In this document: positions 20,766 through 32,142 of the stretch, one piece after another
How positions within the stretch are numbered: the stretch's first letter is position 1
Layout of the letters: every line of letters starts with the position of its first letter
Assembly: GCA_900239685.1 (NCBI GenBank)
Contig: OENT01000187.1
Span: forward strand, 62,001-126,000
Source: Rotaria macrura
Taxonomy: Eukaryota > Rotifera > Eurotatoria > Philodinida > Philodinidae
DNA length: 64,000 nt
Reading direction: 5' to 3'
Position numbers and translations under genes: made by a program
The notes under the pieces: generated by a model
Told to the model about the DNA's origin: nothing
The model's database searches: none
What the model saw: the letters and a program-made list of their open reading frames with translations, nothing else

Positions 20766-23700
20766 ATGGTTTTTAGTATGCGAATATGTTCAAAATATAC
20801 ATCGTTTTTCAATTTTCGATATTCTTTAGTTACGGAAAGTTTAATTCGTAAACGAGCTGAACACAATGAAGGGCAATTGTCGACACTTGAAGAAGTATCA
20901 CTTCATCAACAAGACATTGAAAAGTAACATTTCTTCATTATTTAATTATTAAAGATAGGAATTTTTTATCACTTACAGAATTGAATATTTGGATAAATGG
21001 TGTCGAGAATTGCGAATACTTTATTTACAAAGCAATCTGATATCTAAAATCGGTAGGAATTTTTCTGGTGTTATTTTAATTCGATTTATGTCATATGTTC
21101 ATTTCTTCTGCCATTCTTAAAAGAAAATGTTGGTCGACTAAAAAACTTAGAATATCTCAATTTAGCATTGAATAATATTGAATTTATTGAAAATCTTTGT
21201 GGTAAATGATAACTGTTAATCGGTAACTATCGAAATCTATGGAAAACATTTTAGGATGTGAATCATTAAATAAGCTTGATTTAACATTAAATTTTATTGG
21301 TATTTTATCAAGTGTTGAAAATCTTCGTGATAATATTCATCTTGCAGATTTGTATGTCTTTTTCTAATCTTTATAGAATAATTAGTAAGCAAATTTAGAT
21401 ATTTAACTGGAAATCCATGTGTTGATCATGAAGGTTATCGTGATTATGTGATTGCTACGTTGCCTCAATTAAAAGTTAGTTCATCTTTCCGTATGAAAAT
21501 GACAGGTCAACGATTTAATTACTTGTAGAGATTGGATGGAAATGAAATAACAAAAACTGAACGGATCTTAGCCTTACAAGTAAGTTAATTTTGAATTTTC
21601 AATGGCACTTACGATCAGACTTGACGAGTGCTTGAGACGACTATGGGCAATCTATGTTATAAAACTAAAGAAAAGAATATTTCCCCTCATTAAAGGATAA
21701 TGAAAAGCCGGAAGTAGCTTAATCAAAGTTTTGAAGGAATAGACACAAATTACTATCTCGGTCTTCTGTATTCTTTTAAAATTTTGTTACTTGTAACAGA
21801 CGGCATTGAATCATTTAGGATTGGCATGAGAAAAGTCACAGAAGAATTTGAAGTAAGTTTATACTTCTGAATATTATAACTATGATATTGCTCAATATTA
21901 TCATTCATTGCACTCCAGGATAATCTAATCTGGCACGCGTTTAAGTTGTATATAATATTTACTTGTCACCAAACAAAAAAACAACGAAAGCCTGAAATTT
22001 GTATTCATATCATAAATCGAAAGCAATCTGGTAGGCGCAGAGGGTGGGTGAGAAAGAAACATATGCATTCACTATCTATTGCTCAAATAGATAAAAAAGT
22101 GATGATTCACTTGGATGTTATGAGAAATAAATTAAAATCGTTTAGACATCATGCAAAACAGTGATAATTTAATCTAAGAATTCTCTCATCTTTAGCTCAA
22201 GTATCATACCACAAAGTTTTCACGCCCATAAAGGTCCATAGGCTTTAAACTAATAATCACGAATATGATTAGTTCTGCACTAATTACTTCGAAGACACGT
22301 TCGTATCGGTTTTACTTTTATGAGTAATTTATTTCTAGCATGACGATATAAGATAGTGGCATTAAGTTTTTTTTTGCAGTCCTCGAATAATTCGTCTAAA
22401 GAAAATTTTATTAGTATTATGAGGCCATCATTGACGTATTCATCAATACTTTAAAAATCATTTCGTCTTCTTTCGAGATAGTATTGAACTTGATGGTTTT
22501 GTCCTGCAGTTGGTTTTGGTAGTCATTTGACATTCTGAAAAAGCTTCGACTTACTAGCAACACTTTTGGGTTCACATTATATCGTTAAGCATTTCTAAAG
22601 AATAATTAAATTTACACAACGAAGAATGATGAATACTCTACACTGTTGGATTGGTTTTCGCGAAGAAAAATTGACAAATTGATTCTTTAATCCTCTACGT
22701 GTGTCATCAAGCTAAAAGTTTCTCTCTAAACACTTTAGCTGAATCAAGAAGAAGTTGTTTTGCTTCACAAAGTTATTTCAATGAGTATCTTTAAATTTGA
22801 AAAACATAAAATAATATCATTAAAAAAAAACAATATTTTGCTTCTGTTCCAATCAAGGAATGATCCAGAATCTAACAAAACAAGTTGTAGTGCAAAACTA
22901 TGAGCTGTAGAAGTTTATAGAAATAGACAATGGGCTTCTTGCTATTTCTAACCTTTCTTATTACACGCATATGTTTGCAATGAATATATCAGTGTTTCAA
23001 ATCGCTCGATATTGTTGTTCTATTAATGAATATGTGTCTGTGTAGAAATTTGTATCCTTTGTTTTGCTTGAAAACTCTATTGACAAGCTCAGTACAAGGA
23101 GACGAAAAGTTGGATAATTCAAGAAAGTTTTCATAGATTATGATTTTATGAAAATATGATATCGACAATTAGTTGTTAGCATGCATTTCTTCAGAATTAA
23201 AAATTTTCTTTCAAACTCATATGAGAATTGTTACCTTATTCAAATCAAATGTGATAAACCCAAATTTTTTCATATTTGCGTAGGATACATGTGAATTGAA
23301 GATCTTTCTTGTGGTAAAAATTAAAATTTCATTAACAATTATCAAACTTAGAAAAAGAAATGAAATGAGTCTTCTAGTCTTGATCATCGCAGAACTTGTG
23401 CATACATTTTTCAACTCTGCTTATTCGTTTCTTTCATCATGCTTTATGGGTTCGCACAACTATCATCGTTTTAAATAGATATTGTCTTCACATGACCAGA
23501 TTGATTAATCATACTGTATTTTTCATTGTCACATCAAACATTCGCAAAATCTTTATGATTTTTCATGCGTACGTCATATTTCGAATGTGTAATTTCTAAC
23601 TCTTCGCTAACGTTTCAAAGTTCTGACTATTCTTGAATGAATGCTTTCAAACATTGATATAAATTCTGTGAAAACCATACTATTCTCATTACTTTCTATG

Positions 23701-24902
23701 ACATCAGAAAAAGTTTCTCAATGTTGATGGAACTATCGATTGTTATTCTATTTTAGAAATACGATAAAATCTCCAAACGCATAGAAGAATTGGATCAACA
23801 GTATGCAGACAAACGTGTAATCATCATGAATATGTTTTTCTTCGTGTCACTGTATTTCGGTTAATTTTTTTCAGAAGAGTCAAGTAGACGACCTTGCACG
23901 AACTAAACACGAACGTGAAGCTGATGAAAAGTATTGAAAGTTTTTTTTAACGATGAACAAAAGATAACGCTGAATTTCATTTTTATTTTTGCATCTAGTT
24001 ATTGGGAACAACGAACGGAATATACACCTGAATCTCGTATTGAAACACATGAGAGTTTGAAAAAGAAGCGTGAACGTGAATCAAACGAGTTTGTATTTAA
24101 TTTGATAATCAACAGATTGTAGAATTTAATTCATGTTCTTCTGTTGTTTATTTCTCTAGAACAAAAGTCGAACCAAAACCTGTCCGTCAATATATCGGTG
24201 ATGATGGTCGTCCACTGAATTGTAATGAACCGAAGTAGGTCAACATAGAATTCGTTTTTTATTAAATATAACAAAACAACGTAACATGATTTATTCGTAA
24301 GAGTCGATTTTAAAATGTATGAGAGCGATGATGATCAATATGTTATTCTTGATGTCGCTGTTTTCCGTCATATGGATACATCACTTGTTGATATTGATGT
24401 TCAACCAACTTACGTTCGAGTTACTATCAAAGGCAAAGTATGATATTGTCTCGATTACACTACTGTATTATTTTTTTGGATTCACAGATTCTACAATTAG
24501 TTTTACCCGAAGAAGTGAATACGACACGTTCATTAGCTGAACGATCAAAAACAACTGGACATTTGGTTATTAAAATGCCCAAAGTCAAAGAATCGAATAC
24601 TTCGCATGAAATTAAAGCTCGACTTGAAAATAAAATTCAACAGAAAACAGTGTATGCCATACCATTTTTTTCTATTCAATTCTATCTTTGTTTCTTCTTC
24701 TATCTCAAGTGCTACATTGTCTGCAACAAAATCCACTGCTTATCTCGAACTCGGAAAAGATCCGTCATCAATTGTTGATTACACACAAATTGTAAATCAA
24801 AATAAAAAAAAATCTCAATTGAAAGCGAAAACAAATTTACCAATACAACGAGAAAATTCATCAGATTTCGTTGACGATCCTGATGTTCCTCCGTTAATAT
24901 AA
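20766..24902 (+). CDS. DNAAF11: DNAAF11 (LRRC6/tilB), dynein axonemal assembly factor
   Basis: Cytoplasmic factor needed to pre-assemble outer and inner dynein arms of motile cilia. Order: N-terminal [16 protein letters not shown], then SDS22-type leucine-rich repeats ([48 protein letters not shown]), an LRR cap ([17 protein letters not shown]), a charged linker ([10 protein letters not shown]), a CS/p23-like domain ([34 protein letters not shown]) and the family C-terminus DDPDVPPLI. Exons: 20766-20775, 20830-20923, 20979-21052, 21124-21201, 21255-21351, 21399-21474, 21529-21579, 23757-23816, 23875-23930, 23999-24088, 24160-24234, 24302-24437, 24488-24651, 24710-24902. Total 417 residues (human about 466), phases consistent. 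The first coding exon is only 10 nt. Intron 7 is 2177 bp. AATAAA lies at 24940-24945. Confidence 0.93.
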
Positions 24903-25541
24903 TGTGTTTTCTTTCTGTTTAATGTTATGCGTTAATGGAAATAAACTAAATTCTTGTTATCAATATTTATATAAAAAGAACTTTATTCTATGCATTAAGT
25001 TCTTATGAATGACTAAGAACAGATATAACGAAGAAGAAGAAGAACCTGTAAGTTGAAAGCAATAATTTATGAATAGTTTTCACTCAACGACCTTCTATTT
25101 ATTGGCCCTTGTACAAGAATATTTATTTTCGGCTTCCGACGTATTTCTACGTCATCCAATAGTCGTAAATTCTCTTCTCAAATATCAATGTCATTCAAAT
25201 ATGGCTTCTTTTCTTAACCAGAAATTTTTCTTCTACGTATGAATATATTCGATACTAGAGATGATTCTTTTGTTCAGCGGTGATTTTCAGCTATGCACAT
25301 ATACCCTTGATACAATCTGTTTATTTTTCATAAAAAGAAAAGTAAACAAAAATATACATAATTACAAAAATATACAATGGCAAAAAGTGTCAGAAAAAAA
25401 ACAGTATCTTTGTTTCCTAATCTATATGATACATAACATGGATGTCCACCATATTTCTTTTTTGACTAGTCCATAGAAAAGACAAAGCGTTCCCGAGATA
25501 ACAGAAAAATATACAAAATTTGATAGTTTCCGTCGCTAGTT
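24903..25541. other. 3' flank between convergent genes
   Basis: Holds the 3' ends of DNAAF11 (+) and the KLF gene (-). Apart from the DNAAF11 polyadenylation signal AATAAA (24940-24945), only short T-rich ORFs are seen. Confidence 0.5.
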
Positions 25542-27053
25542 CTACCAACATAATGGCGTTGATTTTGTATGACGTTTTTCATGTTTCGCCAAATGATCAC
25601 TTCTTATGAATGCCTTTTGACATACAGAACAAATATGTTTCTTTTCACCGGTATGTCTTCTTCGATGTCTACTCAATTCATCTGATCGTGCGAATGTTTT
25701 GTCGCAGTTTGGCCACGAACATGCAAATGGTTTTTCGCCTATACATAATAAAAAAGGAAATTAAGTATCAAAATTAAATCAACAAGAGCTATTCTTAGTC
25801 ATATGCGTCGTTTATTTCCTTTTTTTGGTAGCGCGTTGTCGAGTGCGTCGTTCTTCTGACGGAGAAAATAGTAGGTACAGCTATCTTTCTTTTCTTTTGG
25901 CGTCATTTAAAAGTAAGAGGAACCCATTACTGTCTTTGCTATCAAGATTGGCAGGGTAGTGGTTAAGAAAATCAAAGTGTGTCAATCTTTTTTTTCCTTC
26001 CATAGACATGATGAAACGAAGCAACAAGAGGCAGCTATCATTTCGACACTAATAATTGAGAAATAGGAAATTGAAAATTTTACCTGTATGTAAACGAATA
26101 TGTGCTTTGAGATGTGATGATTTAAAATATGATTTGTTACAACCAGTATACGAGCAGGCATAATTTTTTTTTCGATCAAATGTTGATAACTGTATGTTTG
26201 ATGATGGTTGCAAGATGGGTGGATCTATTGATTGAAGTTGTGTTTGAACAATAAATGATGTTTGAGCGATTGGAAAATATTCACCATTGAGATTAAGATA
26301 GAGAATGTGATATTCAGGATTATTAATATCTGTTAATTCTGGAGAAAATCTCATAGTTGCCGACGGTCTCAATGAAGATGATTGACAATCATCATTTGAT
26401 GAGGGACACGGAGAAGTACATGGTGTTGATGAAATATCCGAAGAGGATTCATCCGATGTTGAAGATAATGAACCTGATCGAGTTTTCGTTACGGAGTCGT
26501 TTGATAATGTGAAATGATCGAATGATGAAAGAGAAGTATCAGGCACTTCACTAATATACTGAAATTGAAACAAAAGGAATTTTATGATAAAAATTGATGT
26601 AAAAAATACTATCGTTTAACTTACGGGTCGAAATTTGGGATGGAGTTTTCTTGGTCTTTGTGCATTTGAACTGAATGATAATAATAATTCAGCATCTTGT
26701 ACACTTACAGTAGAAATCTGTGTATTTCAATATATAAATATATGTCGTAAATAGAACAAATATCGAGCACTTACTTCGCTTATTCCTGGTGTAGTGTTAT
26801 CGATATGATTCATTCTGATCGAATCACTTCGTTGTGGGTGTATGATAAGGTTGGTTTGAACTAAGGAAATCGTTTCAGATTCTTTTATGTTTCGTTTGAA
26901 ACTAAGCGATGATACTGACGGAGATAGTTGAAGCATGGATTCAGCTTCAGTTTTTCTGGTTACGTATTTATATGAGTACTGCTAACAAAAAGTGTGTGTT
27001 TGAACTGTGCGTATAAGAGGCTAGGCAAGAAAAAAGAAACTCAAGCATACCAT
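25542..27053 (-). CDS. KLF10/11-type (TIEG/cabut-like) C2H2 zinc-finger transcription factor
   Basis: Nuclear DNA-binding protein of the SP/KLF family, which binds GC/CACCC boxes. Three C-terminal C2H2 fingers are complete: [38 protein letters not shown] and [17 protein letters not shown], joined by TGEKP/TGEKK linkers. [12 protein letters not shown] and [12 protein letters not shown] favour KLF10/11 over KLF9/13 or SP. The region before the fingers ([10 protein letters not shown]...[11 protein letters not shown]) resembles the KLF10/11 segment with EALMSMS...RPVTPVSD. Exons in + coordinates: 25542-25738, 26084-26558, 26625-26717, 26775-26978 and a minimal first coding exon of just ATG at 27051-27053. 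If the internal ATG at 26934-26936 is used instead, the protein is 308 residues rather than 323. The middle is Ser-rich. An inverted CCAAT and CACCC boxes lie upstream. Confidence 0.88.
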
Positions 27054-27130
27054 GCATTCGCTGCATGATCATCAGTACTATCAGTCAGTAATCACGCGAT
27101 GTTGGTATATGAAGAAAGAGAGAAACTTCC

Positions 27131-27196
27131 ATTGGACCATGCCCCACCCATCAATAGAACAGAACAGAACACACCCCTATGAAAGAGGTGTGCGTG
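27131..27196 (-). promoter_or_regulatory. CCAAT box and CACCC-type boxes upstream of the KLF gene
   Basis: ATTGG at 27131-27135 is a CCAAT box on the minus strand. CCCCACCC follows at 27142-27149, and CACACCCC...GAGGTGTG forms an imperfect inverted pair around 27169-27195. KLF proteins bind CACCC/GT boxes, so autoregulation is conceivable. This is motif spotting only. Confidence 0.35.
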
Positions 27197-28182
27197 AAAA
27201 ATAGAAGGCAGAACATGCACTCAGCTTATGATCAATGAGGTTTTCTTCTTTGAAAAGAAGTACAGCGTAATAGAAAGGAAAATAAGATGATGAAATAGCA
27301 AATAACGTCGTAAAAAAATTTGTTATTGTATGTTATTTATTAAAGAGAAGAAAAACGGAAAAAATGTTCTAGACATTGATTACGTAAATCACGATGTAGA
27401 CGTGTGGGCAAAGTGGACTTTCGAATCGAAAAAAATACATATATCTTGACATAGTCATCTGAAGAAATATTTGAACATAGTAGACCTTAGTGGTGTGTTA
27501 CATACAATTTTCATCATCAAACGATTTATTTTTATGCGGTGCCTTCATCGAGCAAATATTTGCATGACAAAAGATTGCCATAATTAAAGAGTAATATATT
27601 TAACGAAGAGAATCAAAAAGATGAACTCATTCATTGTAATTTTCAAAGAAAACCTTTGATTTAAGATGCACATCACAAATGTCATCATTGATTGAGAGAA
27701 ACATGTTCGATGGGTGTTGCTCTAAGATATTGTATGTTTCTTTTATGAAATAACAGAATGCTGGTAATCTATGTCACCATGATCACACTGATTTATCGTT
27801 ATAGTTTTTACGCCACAACAAGGTTAAATAAAGTGTTCTAATAACAACGCGAATAAGCCAGTATAACATCATGTTGTCATTAAGAAAAGTATTGCTTGAT
27901 CATGTGCAAGACTAATTTATTCGTGGAATATCTTAGGTCAACATTTACTGTCTTACTTAAAATAGCTTTTGACCGATTTCAAATAACAACCCCGTTCGAT
28001 TAATGGTATCTTACAATCAAAATAGAAAAATAGAAAACAAAAAAGAAAAACAAAATTTTTTTTTCCACTTTTGTAATATTAAATAAAATTAATTTTATTT
28101 CATTCTATTTTGTATTCATAACAATCACAGGATTTCTTTCATAATAATAAAAAAGAAATGAATCGAAAAATCAAGTTCAACC
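27197..28182. other. intergenic region between divergent genes
   Basis: About 1 kb separating the KLF gene (-) from the short hypothetical gene (+). No ORF of coding character was seen. Confidence 0.45.
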
Positions 28183-28490
28183 ATGATTTCTCACATAATA
28201 CGTATTCAAGATAATTATTATGATCTATCTTTGTTTTCTTTTCAAAGTGTCATTCAGTGTCGTAAAATGATTCATTCACATATTTACTGTCAGTTAGATG
28301 CATTAGGAAATGTGTTGACACGTTCACTGTATTTTCTCTTATATTTAGAAGAGGTAAAATTTCCTCATTTAAAACCATTCAAACCGTTGACCTATTTGTT
28401 TTTCTTTTTTTTTCACTGAAGGAAAAATTCTATTTATTCATACATTACAAGGCCAATCTTTACAATATTTTTTACACAAGAACAAAATAA
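28183..28490 (+). CDS. short hypothetical protein, two exons
   Basis: Exons 28183-28353 and 28422-28490 join through a 68-bp GT-AG intron (acceptor TTTTTTTTCACTGAAG) into 79 codons: an N-terminal ISHIIRIQDNYYDL, a middle segment QCRKMIHSHIYCQLDALGN and a tail IHYKANLYNIFYTRTK. The stop is followed at once by AATAAA (28492-28497), which supports a real 3' end. No family is recognised. The start is uncertain because an overlapping ATG in another frame lies just upstream. It could also be the last two exons of a gene whose 5' part I missed. Confidence 0.4.
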
Positions 28491-28701
28491 CAATAAAGGC
28501 ACATGCCAAACATTCCTCTAAAATATGTAGCTGATTTATGTCGATTGAACTTATTTGCATGAAGAAAAATTCAATACCATACACTGATGACATCTCAATA
28601 ATAAATCATTACGTGCACATGTAACTCCAATTCATTCATGAAAGAAATTTTATTGCTAGATAATTTCGTGCTAATGAAATATACTATTATTTATTAAATA
28701 T

Positions 28702-31424
28702 ATGATAATGAGTGAAAATAAGAGATTAATTGTAGAAACATGTTTCGAAGATTTAAGTACAGAATTATTAATGTCAATATTTGACTATTTAACATCTATT
28801 GAAATTTTAGTTACATTTTTTAATTTAAATAAACGTTTTCGTTTAATTATATGTGGTTATTTAAAATCAGGTTATCATTTAACGCAGCTAAATTTAAGCA
28901 ATACAAATTATTTAACATTTAAACTTTTTTGTAAGGACATTTTATCGAACATAAAATCAACAATAACATCATTTCAACTTGGCAGTGATTATTATTTCGG
29001 ACAGATTGATTCTTTTAACCAATACCAACTATTACGTCTCGATTCACTTACGATTCGTCTAGTTGATCCAAATAAAATTATTGATATTCTTCAAAAATTT
29101 CTTAATTATAACCGTTTGCAATGGTTTGATAAAATCCATTTAATTATTGATGAAGAGATCAAAGGATGGAATGAGCAAATGGCTTTCTGCGTACAAAATA
29201 TTCCTGTTAGAGAACTAAAGATAACAGGCAAGAAATCAATCATGTTATTTTTATATACACAGACTAGGTTCTCATTCACATTTTTTTCTATTTCGTCATG
29301 AGCGAAACTAAATATCCAAGCTAAATAAATATGCTACTGTCATAACATCTGAAATTCATTACAGTTAGAAAATTTCTAATTTTCTACAGCCTTGTCACCA
29401 ACGAGACGGAATTATGCATAAAAATAATTATCAATAGAGCACTGTTTTTTCTATAATATTTATCTTATGAATCTGACCGATTTCATCGAATACTCTTCTT
29501 CTAGATTCCTTTTACGAATAGTCTTCAAACTGCATCTATTCGACTTTTTCCGTTTTTCAATATTTCGTAGGTAACCTTTCTTTACGTTTCATAACAGCTG
29601 ATACATGATGAGTTACTTATGATGCATTGAAATGATTCGAAACAAAACTCGTCAAGAACAATTTCGTTTTCGTCTGAAAACTGTTATGTCCTGAAACAAT
29701 AGACAATGCTTGAATCATTTTCTTTTAGGTAGAGCTCCATATGTGTTTGCTCAACATTTAATGACAGGTTGTTATTCAATCACTCATCTAAATATTCATC
29801 TAAAATATGATCATGGTAAATATCTGTCGTCTTGTGACTGTCTATAAACGAACTTATGTACTTTGCTTAAGATCTGCTTCCTCTTCTTTATTATTTACCA
29901 AATCTGATTGAATGCAATGCATATGTAGATCATCGTGGCCGTGATATCACCAGTGATATGGCACTTCTTGCCCCGCTTCCTGCTTTAAAACGTTTTAAAT
30001 ATGAAGGACTCATGCCAACCATTTATCTACGACGTTTAATTATAGCAATCAATGAACATATTGAACATTTATTTATTCATACGCAGGATTATCAATGGCC
30101 ATTTCATTCAACTGAAGCGTTTTCTTGCGAATTCCTCGATCTTCTACATGATTTAAAAATATTTCATTTCTATTTTCGTCTAATGATCTCCGATGCTTTT
30201 AATAATTTAAGATCATATTTTACGGATACAAAATTTTTAATAACTAGAAATTTATCCAATAATATAGGATGTGTTCTATCGAAGGACATGGGACAAATAT
30301 TCACTTTACCATATGAATTCGATCATTTTGAAATATTTGAAAAGAATTTTTTTTCTCAAATTCAATATTTGAAATGTGAAACAGAAAATTTCACTGAGAG
30401 CTATTGGAATCATATAAAACATCTTACATTACATATAAATATTTACGATCCATTATTATTACAATTAATAAAAGAAAAATTTACTAAACTACGTTCTATC
30501 GATTATCAAGTTCCTCATGTTAGTCTCATACCACAAGACAATGAATTACATCAATATGATATTCAACTTGGTGAGTTCTTCAAGTAACATACTTTACACA
30601 GACAACATATTTTTTACAATAGTTTCTTCACCATATCATGTTCTATGTATCTATGTAGTTGAACTTAGAAAGAGCTTAATGCTCAATAGTTTCAAATACA
30701 CCTATTTTTTAAGATGAATTTTTTGTTTTTTGTTTTGAGGATTAAGACATAGTGTACGGCACGTAATTATCTCGTAGATATGTGAAGCGAAATGTAAAAG
30801 ACAATCATTTCCTTCAAGCTTTTTACATTTTCTGTGTATATCTATTTCATATAGTTTAATTTTTCAATTTTCAAGCTTAGTTTTATCATCATTTTAGGTA
30901 CCATAAAGAAGCTTGTAATTCGTAATAGCGTAAAACATGGATGTCATGTTCCTCAACCATTATTTCTTCTTACATGGAATCTTGTTGAATTGGAAATAGA
31001 TCATTTTTATTTAATGCAAATTATTTCAATTGTTAGTAAACAAACTCAAACACGTATATTATCATTATTTGCTCGACTTCATCGTGTAACAGTTCGTCAA
31101 TTCGATGAACGTATTACCGAGTATTTTTTTTCTTATTTTCCTCGTATAAAAATATTTTCTCTTATATTTACAACATACAAAATGCAAATTTATCGCAATA
31201 AATTGCCATTTCTTGATGATCTTCTTAATGCTATGCCAAATTTAATCAGTCTCAAATTAGAACATATTAAAAAACCACAAGAGTACCATGCATATATTGA
31301 AATGCAGACAAATGTTAAAGAGAAACTACATGAATATTATTCGAACATCAAATATTGGTGTAAATGGTATGATGATAATACGCAAAAAGATCATAAATAT
31401 GCGACATTTCTGTTTTCAACATGA
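28702..31424 (+). CDS. F-box protein with degenerate LRR-like C-terminal region
   Basis: Residues about 13-50 form an F-box (FEDLSTELLMSIFDYL ... FFNLNKRFRLII), the module that docks substrate receptors onto SKP1-cullin ubiquitin ligases. The rest (about 575 residues) is rich in Leu/Ile/Phe, with irregular repeats typical of the F-box/LRR-like accessory proteins abundant in bdelloid rotifers. Exons: 28702-29267, 29733-29815, 29872-30570, 30898-31424; 624 residues, phases consistent. The second acceptor is AG at 29731-29732; the AG five bases earlier would create a stop. Alternative start codons (ATG 28702 or 28708) differ by two residues. The substrate cannot be inferred. Confidence 0.8.
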
Positions 31425-31650
31425 ACAGTATTTTTCGTTTTCTAAATTTATTGTTAGTTATTTTTAGTTCTAGTTATTAGAAGGTTTTATTCTTTCAAAA
31501 AGTTTTCTTTGACAAGCTATGCATGTACATGTGTGAAAACGACTGACTTTTTTCCGTATGCAGTTATTGTATTTTTACATATTGAAAACAAATAGAGCAA
31601 ATCTCTATCCGACGCATGTGTAACAGGTGATAGAATTACAGTTGTTTTAG

Positions 31651-32142
31651 ATGAATGAATCCTTCCAATCAAAAACTATGGAGCAATCTGATTCAAAATT
31701 TTTTTCTCAACGGGCAAAACTCATTTCTTTATTGAGTGAACAAGTTCCAACTGTAGTCGTTAAACAACCAGTATCAGAAACGTATTTCCAATTTTCTAAT
31801 CGAAGCTATATACCAATAATTGATAATCAGTCAACTTCAATTGGACGTGGTCATGGCACTTCAACATCGAGTGATAATACTCAACCAAAGATGAGTACGG
31901 GGCGAGGTCGAACAACGATTCCACGATCGTCATTTATATTTCAAAAGGATAACCACTCACCGCCATCAACTGCTAATACTATTTCAGCACCGATATTTGT
32001 TATGCATGATGAAGTACAATTTGTGCGACCTTATTTCGGACCGCCAATTAATAACGTTGTACAATCATCGTCGACATCTCATAAGAAAGATATTCTTCTT
32101 TCAGCATTGAAAGAAATAGAATCAGGTTTAAAAACATTGTAA
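31651..32142 (+). CDS. hypothetical protein with RG-rich segment
   Basis: Single open frame of 163 codons. Visible parts: an N-terminal helix-like segment (FFSQRAKLISLLSEQVP), a central low-complexity region with two short RG motifs (SIGRGHGTS, STGRGRTTIPRSS) and a C-terminal KKDILLSALKEIESGLKTL that could form an amphipathic helix. RG motifs often mark RNA-associated or arginine-methylated proteins; that is only a hint. The ATG directly follows an acceptor-like GTTGTTTTAG, so it is either a second exon or a spliced-leader addition site. It lies 226 bp after the F-box stop on the same strand and could be co-transcribed with it. No family recognised. Confidence 0.5.
   Translation: MNESFQSKTMEQSDSKFFSQRAKLISLLSEQVPTVVVKQPVSETYFQFSNRSYIPIIDNQSTSIGRGHGTSTSSDNTQPKMSTGRGRTTIPRSSFIFQKDNHSPPSTANTISAPIFVMHDEVQFVRPYFGPPINNVVQSSSTSHKKDILLSALKEIESGLKTL

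Noticed and set aside
21946..22164. 72-codon ORF inside the long DNAAF11 intron
   Set aside because: Basic, low-complexity translation without ATG-proximal signals or homology; the flanking exons join in frame without it.
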